32,286 bases of DNA, taken from Clostridium sp. CAG:245. GTDB taxonomy: Bacteria > Bacillota > Clostridia > TANB77 > CAG-508. Of the stretch, positions 1-7,115 are shown one piece after another. The DNA lies in contig FR880056.1 of the NCBI GenBank assembly GCA_000435175.1, positions 1 through 32,286 on the forward strand, in the 5' to 3' direction. Within the stretch, counting starts at the first letter, position 1, and the number at the start of each line of letters is the position of its first letter. Position numbers and translations under genes: made by a program. A model generated the notes under the pieces. The model worked only from the letters and a program-made list of their open reading frames with translations. It had not been told where the DNA came from and did not search any database.

Positions 1-174
1 GCCTTTTTGATGAAGATAAATAAATTTCATAACTCTTTAAGTATAAATTATCAAAAATTTTTAATAGGAAAAATAAATAATGTGAAACAAAGAAAATTAA
101 CAAATCTATTGAAAAATCATAAAAAAATTGCTACAATATTACAAGAAAAACATGTGGCAGAAGTAAAGATGTAA
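1..174 (+). CDS. C-terminal end of an unidentified protein (partial)
   Basis: Frame 1 is open from the first base of the window to a TAA at 172-174, giving 57 residues that end in AEVKM. The segment is lysine- and asparagine-rich, like neighbouring genes. It could be the tail of a longer gene that starts outside the window, or a short ORF from the ATG at 10. It lies 59 bases upstream of metG on the same strand. I do not recognise the sequence, and no motif is visible. Confidence 0.45.
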   Translation, partial: AFLMKINKFHNSLSINYQKFLIGKINNVKQRKLTNLLKNHKKIATILQEKHVAEVKM

Positions 175-233
175 TTTTGATGCATGTCAAGATTATATCT
201 TTTTAGATTTTGCGTGGAAAGGAGATTAATTTT

Positions 234-1814
234 ATGGAGAAGAAAACATTTTACATTACAACACCAATTTATTATCCAAGTGGCAAATTCCATTTAGGAA
301 CAGCGTACACAACGGTGCTTGCAGACACAATAAAAAAATATAAACAGCAAAGAGGTTATGATGCACGAATGCTTACTGGTCTTGATGAGCATGGCCAAAA
401 GGTTGAGCAGGTTGCTGTTAAAAGAGGATTAACTCCGCAACAACATGTTGATGAGATTGCAAAACAAGCAAAAGACTTGTGGAAATTGATGGATGTTCAA
501 TATGATGATTTTATTAGAACAACTGAGGAAAGACATACTAAAATTGTGGAGAAGATTTTTGATAGATTCATGGAGCAAGGTGATATTTATAAAGGAGAAT
601 ATGAGGGCTGGTATTGCATGCCATGCGAAACATATTTTACAGAAACACAATTAGTTGATGGAAAGTGCCCAGATTGTGGAAGAGAAGTTAAGAAAATGAA
701 AGAAGAATCTTACTTCTTTAATATGAAAAAATATCAAAAGAGATTGGAAGAGTTCTATGAGCAAAATCCAGATTTTATAAAACCAGAGTCTAGAAAGAAT
801 GAGTTATTCAATAACTTTATAAAACCAGGACTAGAAGACCTATGTGTTACAAGAACAACATTTGACTGGGGAATAAAAGTACCAAAAGATCCAAAGCATG
901 TAGTTTATGTTTGGTTAGATGCACTAACAAACTACATAACAGCATTAGGATATATGTCTGATGATGATACTTTATTTAAGAAATACTGGCCAGCAGACTT
1001 GCAAATAGTTGGAAAAGATATAATAAGATTCCATGGAATTTATTGGCCAATTTTCTTAATGGCACTTGGACTACCAACACCAAAGAAATTATATGCACAC
1101 GGTTTCTTAATGATGAAAGACGGAAAAATGTCTAAATCAAAGGGAAATGTTGTATATCCAGAAATGCTTGTAGAAAGATATGGCTTAGATGCAACTAGAT
1201 ACTTCTTATTAAAAGAATTCCTATATGGACAAGATGCAATATTTACACCAGAGGATTTCGTAAATAAATATAATTTCGATTTATGCAACGATTTAGGAAA
1301 CTTGCTAAACAGAACTATAGGAATGGTAAATAAATATTTTGGTGGAAATGTGCCAAACTATAAAGGAAGAATAAACGATGTTGATGCAGACTTAGAAGAG
1401 ATTGTAGCAAGCAAAATTACAGAATACGAAAACAACATGGAAGACTTACATTTTTCAAATGCAATAGAGTCAATATGGGGAATAATCTCTAGAGCAAATA
1501 AATACATAGACGAAACAGCACCATGGACACTAGCAAAACAAGAAGAAACAGAAAAACTAGAATCAGTAATGAGCCATCTAGTAGAAACTCTACGAATTGT
1601 AGCCATACTAATAAAACCAGCAATGACAGAAACATCAAATAAAATTTTAAGCCAATTAGGAATAAATGAAGAAGCAAGCAAAGAATATGATACAATAAAA
1701 GAATTTGGCAAAACAACATCAGACTTAAAGGTAATAGAAAAAGGCGAGCCAATATTCTTAAGACTAGATGCAAACGAAGAAATAGAATACATAAAAAATA
1801 AAATGAAAGAATAA
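234..1814 (+). CDS. metG: Methionyl-tRNA synthetase, short form
   Basis: Cytoplasmic class I aminoacyl-tRNA synthetase that charges tRNA-Met and initiator tRNA with methionine. The HIGH-type motif reads HLGT (residues 20-23) and KMSKS lies at 298-302. A zinc knuckle with two CxxC pairs (C128/C131 and C145/C148) marks the four-cysteine connective-peptide type. I chose the ATG at 234 because AAAGGAG at 218-224 sits 9 bases upstream; the in-frame TTG at 210 has no ribosome binding site. The 526-aa protein ends in the anticodon-binding helical domain. It lacks the C-terminal OB-fold tRNA-binding/dimerisation domain that brings many clostridial MetRS to about 640 aa. Reliable call. Confidence 0.96.
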   Translation: MEKKTFYITTPIYYPSGKFHLGTAYTTVLADTIKKYKQQRGYDARMLTGLDEHGQKVEQVAVKRGLTPQQHVDEIAKQAKDLWKLMDVQYDDFIRTTEERHTKIVEKIFDRFMEQGDIYKGEYEGWYCMPCETYFTETQLVDGKCPDCGREVKKMKEESYFFNMKKYQKRLEEFYEQNPDFIKPESRKNELFNNFIKPGLEDLCVTRTTFDWGIKVPKDPKHVVYVWLDALTNYITALGYMSDDDTLFKKYWPADLQIVGKDIIRFHGIYWPIFLMALGLPTPKKLYAHGFLMMKDGKMSKSKGNVVYPEMLVERYGLDATRYFLLKEFLYGQDAIFTPEDFVNKYNFDLCNDLGNLLNRTIGMVNKYFGGNVPNYKGRINDVDADLEEIVASKITEYENNMEDLHFSNAIESIWGIISRANKYIDETAPWTLAKQEETEKLESVMSHLVETLRIVAILIKPAMTETSNKILSQLGINEEASKEYDTIKEFGKTTSDLKVIEKGEPIFLRLDANEEIEYIKNKMKE

Positions 1815-1899
1815 TTATAGTAAACAATAGAATATGGCATAAATATTTATAGAAAACATATACTTGTTAATAACTTACCTAAAGTTAGGAGGCATGTAT

Positions 1900-2640
1900 A
1901 TGTTTTTTGTATTCAATAAAAGAAAAATTGGGTCATACTTAATATCGATAGGAACCGTTGCAATCTTGTTCTCTATTGCTTTATTCGGAGAACATTTTGG
2001 GGACGGAGAAAAAAATGTTGTGGCAACTTCTGCATCAAATGTAAATAATTTACCAGTATATAAAGTAGAAACTGAAATAAAAAAGGTAAGTTTAAGTATA
2101 AACTGTGGAGAAAATGTAGAGAATATAGATAGTATATTAAATACACTAGCTACAACAAATGCAAAGGCTACATTTTTTATTTCGGGAGAAATTGCAAGTT
2201 CAAATGCTGAAATTATAAAAAAGATTGTGCAGAGTGGAAATGAGATTGGTAATTTGTCATATCACTATACAAATTTAAAAAAGAAGAAAACAGCAGATAT
2301 AAAGGAAGAAATTACAAAAGGTTCTAATGAAATCGAAAAGATAACAGGCCAAAAGGCAAAAGTTTTTAGAGCTCCATATGGTGAATACTCAAGAGAAATA
2401 ATTCAAATTGCAAGTGAACAAGGGTTATTTACAGTTCAATGGAACATAGATTCATTAGATTATAATGGACTAAATGGTGAAGAAATGTGTGAAAGAATAA
2501 ACGAAACTTTAGCACCGGGAAGCATAATTTTATTACATAATTCAGCAAAGTACACTGCAGAAAGCATGGAAAAAATAATACAAAACATTCAAAAGCAAGG
2601 ATATCAGTTAGTGACAACGAGTGAGCTACTTACATTATAG
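1900..2640 (+). CDS. PdaB-like polysaccharide deacetylase homologue, probably inactive
   Basis: NodB-fold protein of 246 aa with an N-terminal membrane anchor (about residues 11-30), so probably facing the outside of the membrane. The C-terminal HNSAKYT...GYQLV block resembles the PdaB sporulation subfamily. The RAPYG motif (158-161), WNIDSLD (181-187) and GSIILLHN (207-214) are intact. However, the TFDDG-type motif 1 reads SINCG (66-70), removing the catalytic/metal Asp pair. Motif 2 (HxxxH) reads LSYHY (119-123), losing both zinc histidines in register. The family removes acetyl groups from peptidoglycan or other glycans; here the active site looks lost. Start chosen by GGAGG at 1888-1892, 7 bases upstream of ATG 1900; ATG 1894 is too close. 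Confidence 0.85.
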   Translation: MFFVFNKRKIGSYLISIGTVAILFSIALFGEHFGDGEKNVVATSASNVNNLPVYKVETEIKKVSLSINCGENVENIDSILNTLATTNAKATFFISGEIASSNAEIIKKIVQSGNEIGNLSYHYTNLKKKKTADIKEEITKGSNEIEKITGQKAKVFRAPYGEYSREIIQIASEQGLFTVQWNIDSLDYNGLNGEEMCERINETLAPGSIILLHNSAKYTAESMEKIIQNIQKQGYQLVTTSELLTL

Positions 2641-2685
2641 AATTGTTAATAAAGGTTGAAAGAATTAAATTTTGATGGAGATGGC

Positions 2686-2755
2686 ACATACCAGTTAGTA
2701 TGTAGCCGTGTCTGAAATGATATTTGACACAGCCAAAATTGAATTTGTTTTCAAT
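2686..2755 (+). other. Three consecutive small hairpins upstream of the 156-aa ORF
   Basis: Three stem-loops follow one another: ACATAC/GTATGT (2686-2703), a GTGTC/GACAC stem with one mismatch and two further pairs (2705-2733), and ATTGAA/TTCAAT (2738-2755). They lie just before the ribosome binding site of the 2781 gene. They could be a structured leader or debris of a small repeat. No known riboswitch motif was recognised. Confidence 0.35.
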
Positions 2756-2780
2756 CAAGTCCATAAAAAAGGAGAAAAAA

Positions 2781-3251
2781 ATGCCTTTTATTGAAATAAT
2801 TACAGATTCTAAGAGCCAAACACAGCTTAATAAAGTAATTACAAAGAAAATGGTAAATGATTGTGATATTTTGTTTATTAAAGATAAGAACATGGAAAAC
2901 ACAAAAAATATAAAACTAGAAACGCTGGTATTAAACAGAAGTGTAGAAAATGATGAATTAATGAGCAAAATAATGAAAAATTCTAAGAATTTAATATTGA
3001 ATTTGGATTTGAACGAAAATTTGCAATATGAAGATTCGTGCAATGTAATTTCATATGGTTATAGCTCGAAGAGTGATATAACTGTGTCTAGCGTTGAAGA
3101 AGATGAATTATTGATTTGTGTTCAGCACACAATAAAGAGCATGTTTGATAAAGTGATAGAACCACAAGAAATAAAGGTTAATGTAAAAGCAGATATGAAT
3201 GTGTACAATATAATGATAGTAATTGCACTTTCAAGTTTGTATGCAAACTAA
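2781..3251 (+). CDS. Hypothetical protein with Mur-ligase-like segment
   Basis: 156-aa soluble-looking protein with no signal peptide or membrane helix until a weakly hydrophobic C-terminus. The stretch VISYGYSSKSDITVSSV (about residues 86-102) resembles the YGxxxxAxVTxSS strand pattern seen near the C-terminal domain of Mur ligases and related clostridial hypotheticals. No P-loop or full ligase domain is present, so ligase activity is not claimed. ATG 2781 has GGAG at 2771-2774, 6 bases upstream; the upstream TTG (2724) lies inside predicted hairpins. It sits between the PdaB-like gene and a palindromic repeat, on the same strand. Function unknown. Confidence 0.7.
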   Translation: MPFIEIITDSKSQTQLNKVITKKMVNDCDILFIKDKNMENTKNIKLETLVLNRSVENDELMSKIMKNSKNLILNLDLNENLQYEDSCNVISYGYSSKSDITVSSVEEDELLICVQHTIKSMFDKVIEPQEIKVNVKADMNVYNIMIVIALSSLYAN

Positions 3252-3262
3252 AAATGGACTTT

Positions 3263-3375
3263 AGCAATAATTTTATATTTTTGCAAAACGAAATCGAGCT
3301 CGCCTTTTGAGGAACCAGAAGGAAATCCGACCAAGAGCAATGTATTGAAGTCTAAAAAAATATAAAACTATTGCT
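3263..3375. repeat. AT-armed palindromic element, copy A
   Basis: Inverted arms at 3263-3282 and about 3355-3375 match at 19 of 20 positions. They enclose a more GC-rich core. On the minus strand the core reads TTGCTCTTGGT, a variable segment, then CTCAAAAGGCGA. The same core pattern occurs at 7036-7092 and 15304-15342. No ORF is inside, so it resembles a non-autonomous palindromic element or structured RNA. With the promoter downstream it accounts for the 3252-3573 gap. Confidence 0.65.
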
Positions 3376-3486
3376 GAGTAAGTAAAAATTTATGAAAATT
3401 GTATAGCAACATTATTTTTTTAGTGGCATTTTGCCCTCAAAATGGGCATATTTTTGAAAAAAATAAAACAAATTTAACATTTTATG

Positions 3487-3515
3487 TAGACAAAACCAAA
3501 AAATGGTAGTATAAT
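3487..3515 (+). promoter_or_regulatory. SigA-type promoter for the double OB-fold SSB gene
   Basis: TAGACA at 3487-3492, a 17-base spacer, and TATAAT at 3510-3515. It lies about 58 bases upstream of the TTG start of the SSB-like gene. Confidence 0.8.
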
Positions 3516-3573
3516 AATAGTTGTAGGTTAGAAAAAAACAAATACTTTAAAAAGTAAGAGGAGGAAATTTAAG

Positions 3574-4275
3574 TTGGATACAGTATATTCAGAGAACAAC
3601 CACATTATAATGGTGGGAAAAGTAACAAGTGACAAAAGATTTAGTCATGAGATATATGGAGAAAAATTCTATATATTTGATTTAAGTGTTCCACGTCTAA
3701 GTGGAAATTCTGATATTATACCAATCACAATATCAGAAAGATTAATGGTAAACGGAGAGTTACCAATCGGAACAAAAATAACAGTTGAAGGTCAATTTAG
3801 ATCATACAACAGTTATGGAGAAGGTAAAAACAAATTAGTTCTAACAGTATTTGCAAAAAATGTAACATTGTTAGAAGATCAAGAAAATGAAGTAGAAGCA
3901 AGAAAAGATTTCATATCAAACGAAGTAACATTAATAGGTTATATATGCAAGAAACCAGTTTACAGACAAACACCATTTGGTAGAGAAATAGCAGATATAC
4001 TATTAGCAGTAAACAGAGCTTATAGTAAATCAGACTATATACCATGTATTGCTTGGGGAAGAACAGCTAGATTCTGTGAGAACATGGAAGTTGGAACAGA
4101 AGTTAAATTAGTAGGAAGAGTTCAATCTAGACAATACGAAAAGAAACATGAAGATGGAACTGTAGAAAATAAAGTTGCATATGAAGTTTCTGTTGGAAGC
4201 TTAGAAGTAGTTAATCAAAAAGACGATGGCGAAGCTGAAGAAGCTCCAGTAGAAGAAAATAAAGAGGCTATATAA
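3574..4275 (+). CDS. Single-stranded DNA-binding protein with two OB folds
   Basis: 233-aa protein made of two OB-fold halves. Residues about 8-100 carry a first SSB-like barrel (IMVGKVTSDKRF...). Residues about 113-215 carry the more typical SSB half (EVTLIGYICKKPVYRQTPFG...IPCIAWGRTARFCENMEVG...VGRVQSRQYEKK). An acidic tail follows, but without the canonical DDDIPF tip. Proteins of this layout occur in clostridia beside the ordinary SSB; the role is presumably binding single-stranded DNA. The TTG start at 3574 is supported by GAGGAGG at 3558-3564, 9 bases upstream. It is monocistronic, with its own promoter and a terminator at 4319. Confidence 0.85.
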   Translation: MDTVYSENNHIIMVGKVTSDKRFSHEIYGEKFYIFDLSVPRLSGNSDIIPITISERLMVNGELPIGTKITVEGQFRSYNSYGEGKNKLVLTVFAKNVTLLEDQENEVEARKDFISNEVTLIGYICKKPVYRQTPFGREIADILLAVNRAYSKSDYIPCIAWGRTARFCENMEVGTEVKLVGRVQSRQYEKKHEDGTVENKVAYEVSVGSLEVVNQKDDGEAEEAPVEENKEAI

Positions 4276-4318
4276 ATAGATAAATTGAACATAAATAAAT
4301 TCCTTTAAGATAAGAAAG

Positions 4319-4352
4319 AAGTGTTTTACAGAAATGTAGAGCACTTTTTTCT
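4319..4352 (+). terminator. Intrinsic terminator after the SSB-like gene
   Basis: A 12-pair stem (AAGTGTTTTACA with TGTAGAGCACTT, two G-U pairs) closed by a GAAA tetraloop and followed by a T run. Confidence 0.9.
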
Positions 4353-4383
4353 TTCGCCCAATAGGGGCGCGTCCCTATTGGGC
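4353..4383 (-). repeat. REP-like GC palindrome, copy 1 (reverse orientation)
   Basis: GCCCAATAGGG (4356-4366) and CCCTATTGGGC (4373-4383) form a perfect 11-bp stem with a GCGCGT loop. Its complement matches the forward copies at 6938, 11053 and 20937. It lies between two terminators of convergent genes. Confidence 0.85.
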
Positions 4384-4422
4384 AAAAATAAGGTGCATTA
4401 TATTAAATGCAGCCTTATTTTT
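4384..4422 (-). terminator. Terminator overlapping the stop of the 49-aa gene
   Basis: AAAATAAGG-t-GCATT and AATGC-ag-CCTTATTTT form a near-perfect stem with A and T tracts on both sides. It can therefore act in either direction. The minus-strand stop codon (4415-4417) is inside the stem. Confidence 0.75.
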
Positions 4423-4564
4423 TAACATCTGGAATTATAACATTTTTCTTTGTATTCGTATCTTCACTTGGTTTTGCAATATCAAGATTGTCATAAACAG
4501 GAGAAATGTTTAAATCATCACCGTTTCCAGAAACGATTTCTATGCTTTTTTCGTCATTATTCAT
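4415..4564 (-). CDS. Small acidic hypothetical protein, 49 aa
   Basis: Encodes a 49-residue hydrophilic protein starting MNNDEKSIEIVSGNGDDLN, with a central ISPVYDNLDIAKP segment and a lysine-rich end. It has no membrane helix and no cysteine. The start is well supported: on the minus strand TAAGGAG (4580-4574) is 9 bases upstream of ATG 4564. It also has its own terminator overlapping the stop codon. Both signals argue that it is a true gene rather than a shadow. The sequence feels like a conserved clostridial small protein, but I cannot assign a function. It is convergent with the SSB-like gene and divergent from scpB. Confidence 0.65.
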   Translation of the reverse strand: MNNDEKSIEIVSGNGDDLNISPVYDNLDIAKPSEDTNTKKNVIIPDVKK

Positions 4565-4714
4565 AATTTTTCGCTCCTTAACTAAACTACATATAGAATA
4601 GCACAATATTTATAAGAATTCAAGCTAAAAAAATCGACATTTTTTGAAATGAAACTTAAAAGCTAAATGATAAATATAAGCTCTAAAATTCAAGAGTTAC
4701 TTGTGAATTCGGCA

Positions 4715-4743
4715 TTGACACTCCTCGGATTTGAGGGTATAAT
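4715..4743 (+). promoter_or_regulatory. Consensus SigA promoter for scpB
   Basis: Perfect TTGACA (4715-4720), 17-base spacer and perfect TATAAT (4738-4743). The scpB start is about 98 bases downstream, leaving a leader of roughly 90 bases with no evident regulatory fold. Confidence 0.9.
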
Positions 4744-4840
4744 ATTATACGTAATATAAAACGTAGGAGAAAAGCAAAGAATTATAAGTAATTAGTATTC
4801 TTTAATTAAAGCTGAGCCTGGGAGAAGGGAAATAGTATAT

Positions 4841-5509
4841 ATGGAAATAGAAAAACAGAAGGCAATAATAGAAGCTATATTGTTTGCCGCAGGAAGAGTA
4901 ATAAAAATAAATGAATTAATGGGAATTCTAGAGCTTTCTTCAGATGATGTTGTAACAATAATAGACAGCATGAAGGAGGAGTATAAAAATTCTGATAGAG
5001 GAATAGAGATTATAAGAGTGGAAGATGGGTACCAGCTTACTACTAAAAAAGAGATGTATGAGTATTTATATCCAATTTTTGATAAGAGAAGCAAGCCTAA
5101 TCTAACTCAAGCATCAATGGAAACTCTTGCAATAATTGCATATAATCCAAAGATTACGAGAGCAGAAATAGAGGCAATAAGAGGCGTAAATTCTGATGGA
5201 ACTATCTACAAATTATTAGAATTTAATTTGATAGAAAACGTTGGAAAGGCAGATTTGCCAGGAAGACCAACAATGTATGCAACAACACCAAATTTCTTGA
5301 AGATGTTTGGAATGTCTTCTCTAGAAGAATTGCCAGAATTACCAAAATATAAATTAGATGAAAACCAACAGCTTGTAATCGATGATATAATTCCAAGTGA
5401 AGATCAATCAACAATAGAAAAAGAAGAAATTGCCAGTGATGAAACAATTTCTGAGGCTCCAATGCCCGAAAGGGAAAATGTAGATGTAATAAAAAACGAT
5501 AACATATAG
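4841..5509 (+). CDS. scpB: Segregation and condensation protein B
   Basis: Winged-helix subunit of the Smc-ScpAB condensin complex, which compacts and segregates the chromosome. The 222-aa protein shows the family signatures: an N-terminal IIEAILFAAGR helix (9-19), QASMETLAIIAYNPKITRAEIEAIRG (about 91-116), and DLPGRPTMYATTPNFL near 139-154. A variable acidic tail follows. The length fits the family. ATG 4841 is preceded by GGGAGAAGGGA about 10 bases upstream. Unusually, scpA is not next to it; the gene has its own consensus promoter and is followed 122 bases later by proS. Confidence 0.95.
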   Translation: MEIEKQKAIIEAILFAAGRVIKINELMGILELSSDDVVTIIDSMKEEYKNSDRGIEIIRVEDGYQLTTKKEMYEYLYPIFDKRSKPNLTQASMETLAIIAYNPKITRAEIEAIRGVNSDGTIYKLLEFNLIENVGKADLPGRPTMYATTPNFLKMFGMSSLEELPELPKYKLDENQQLVIDDIIPSEDQSTIEKEEIASDETISEAPMPERENVDVIKNDNI

Positions 5510-5594
5510 ACAAAAATAAAAGAATAGTTGAAAAACACAGATTGTTATTTAAGGAAAGGTTTATGGGAACCTGAAAAACCTAAATTTATTATGT

Positions 5595-5634
5595 AAGGAG
5601 CGTATGGCAAAAAGGTCATACATAAATAAATATG
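5595..5634 (+). promoter_or_regulatory. proS ribosome binding site separated from its start by a hairpin
   Basis: AAGGAG (5595-5600) lies 31 bases before the proS ATG (5632), too far for normal initiation. Between them GTATGGC (5602-5608) can pair with GTCATAC-type sequence (5615-5621), a 7-pair stem with one G-U and a six-base loop. Folding that hairpin leaves about 11 unpaired bases between Shine-Dalgarno and ATG. A short out-of-frame ORF (ATG 5604) is the competing use of the same site. Confidence 0.5.
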
Positions 5635-6933
5635 AGATTATCACAAACAGGATTAGGAACTATAAGAGTAAATAATTTGGATAAAAGCTATCCAGCACAA
5701 GATATTTTATTACAAACAAACCAATTAGTACAATATGGAACAGGAATTTACGCGTACAACAATGTACCATTAAAATTAAGAGAAAACGTTGAAAGTGTAA
5801 TTAAAGGAGTTCTAGACAAATACGGATGTATAGAAATATTGCTTCCAACATTGCAACCAGCAAAACTTTGGGAAGAATCTGGAAGACTTTCTAAATATAT
5901 AGAAGAGGGTGTTATGCTTTCTGTTAAAACAGACAAGGGAGACTTTGTAATGGCTCCAACAGCAGAAGAAGCTGTTACAGACTTTGTAAGAGGCAGAATA
6001 AGTTCATACAAAAACTTGCCAGTTACACTATATCAAATTGGAGAAAAATACAGAAACGAAATTCGTACAAGAGGATATTTATTAAGGGGAAAAACATTCC
6101 CAATGATGGATGCATATAGCTTTGATTTAAATGCAGAAGAATGTGCTAAAACATACCAAAAAATTAGAAAAGCATACTTAGAAATATTCGAAATATTAGG
6201 ACTAAATGCAAAACCAGTTGCAGCAGACAGCGGAGCAATGGGTGGAAACTTATCAGAGGAATTCATGCTAGAATCACCAATCGGAGAAGATACAATATTA
6301 GTAGATAAGGCAACAGGTGTAGCATTTAATACAGAAATTCTAGAAAGAGAAGATGCAGACGAATATCTAAGAGAAAAATACGGAGTTCAAGATAAAGAAA
6401 ACGTAGAAGCTAAAAAATCAATCGAATTAGGACACATATTCCAATTAGGAACAAAATACACAGAATCTATGAATGCAAAATACATAGATCAAGATGGAAA
6501 CGAGCAATTACTATACATGGGATGCTATGGAATAGGAGTAAGCAGAACAGTTGCAACAATTTACGAAGAAAACGTTGTAAATGGAAAAAACGGAGAACCA
6601 ATGGGAATTTCATTACCAATAAGTGTTGCACCATACTTGTTACAAATAGTTGCAGTAGATGATAAAAAAGAAGTTGCAGAAAAAATTTACAACAAATTAA
6701 TGGAAGCAGGAGTTCCAGTTATAATAGACGATAGAGCTCAAGGAATGTTAGGTGCAAAAATAAAAGATTGCTACATGTTTGGAACACCATACATGCTTGT
6801 ACTTGGAAACAAGGCTCAAGAAGGAAGCTTCGAAATAGAAAGCACTAAAACAGGAGAAAAGAAAACATTTACAGAAGATGAATTAATAGAAGAATTTGTA
6901 AAAATGAACAATGCAAGAAAATATGTAAAATAA
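5632..6933 (+). CDS. proS: Prolyl-tRNA synthetase lacking the INS editing domain
   Basis: Class II synthetase charging tRNA-Pro. It begins with the standard bacterial MRLSQ N-terminus, which fixes the start at ATG 5632. Motif 2 is EKYRNEIRTRGYLLRGKTF followed by MMDAYSFD. Motif 3 is GCYGIGVSR (about residues 301-309), and a C-terminal anticodon-binding domain (ISVAPYLLQIVAVD...VPVIIDDR) follows. At 433 aa it is some 130-140 residues shorter than standard bacterial ProRS. The missing length is between motifs 2 and 3, where the INS domain that hydrolyses Ala-tRNA-Pro normally sits. No T-box sequence was found upstream. Reliable identification. Confidence 0.95.
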   Translation: MRLSQTGLGTIRVNNLDKSYPAQDILLQTNQLVQYGTGIYAYNNVPLKLRENVESVIKGVLDKYGCIEILLPTLQPAKLWEESGRLSKYIEEGVMLSVKTDKGDFVMAPTAEEAVTDFVRGRISSYKNLPVTLYQIGEKYRNEIRTRGYLLRGKTFPMMDAYSFDLNAEECAKTYQKIRKAYLEIFEILGLNAKPVAADSGAMGGNLSEEFMLESPIGEDTILVDKATGVAFNTEILEREDADEYLREKYGVQDKENVEAKKSIELGHIFQLGTKYTESMNAKYIDQDGNEQLLYMGCYGIGVSRTVATIYEENVVNGKNGEPMGISLPISVAPYLLQIVAVDDKKEVAEKIYNKLMEAGVPVIIDDRAQGMLGAKIKDCYMFGTPYMLVLGNKAQEGSFEIESTKTGEKKTFTEDELIEEFVKMNNARKYVK

Positions 6934-6937
6934 AAAC

Positions 6938-6970
6938 TTCGCCCAAGAGGCACGCCCCTTTTTGGGCGAA
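6938..6970 (+). repeat. REP-like GC palindrome, copy 2
   Basis: TTCGCCCAA and TTGGGCGAA arms (9 bp, perfect) enclose GAGGCACGCCCCTTT. It begins 4 bases after the proS stop and probably also helps termination between convergent proS and the DUF4364 gene. Confidence 0.85.
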
Positions 6971-7011
6971 TGATTATATAAAAAGAAAATTTAGACGAAT
7001 AATAAATAAAA

Positions 7012-7112
7012 AAAATTCATTTCATTAAAAAATACGGTACAAAGCTTTTGAGGGAGTGTACTTGGACTCCCCGAGAGGCGAGCTTAATTTTATTTTTAAT
7101 AAAATGAATTTT
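7012..7112. repeat. AT-armed palindromic element, copy B
   Basis: Arms 7012-7031 and 7093-7112 match at 19 of 20 positions. Inside is AAGCTTTTGA, a GGGAGT/ACTCCC hairpin, and CGAGAGGCGAGCTT, the same layout as the cores at 3288-3338 and 15304-15342. It ends 3 bases before the last codon of the minus-strand DUF4364 gene. Confidence 0.65.
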
Positions 7113-7115
7113 GTT

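Noticed and set aside
1358..1840. 160-aa minus-strand ORF inside metG
   Set aside because: Fully antisense to a conserved synthetase, serine/isoleucine-rich low-complexity translation, no ribosome binding site; a shadow of the coding frame.
2630..3043. 137-aa minus-strand ORF across the start of the 156-aa gene
   Set aside because: No RBS, overlaps the better-supported forward gene and its leader hairpins.
3252..3573. A gene in the gap after the 156-aa ORF
   Set aside because: All frames are broken by stops; the space is explained by palindromic element A and the SSB promoter.
5510..5631. T-box riboswitch upstream of proS
   Set aside because: No T-box sequence (AGGGUGGNACCGCG-like) and no specifier-loop stem; only two small hairpins.
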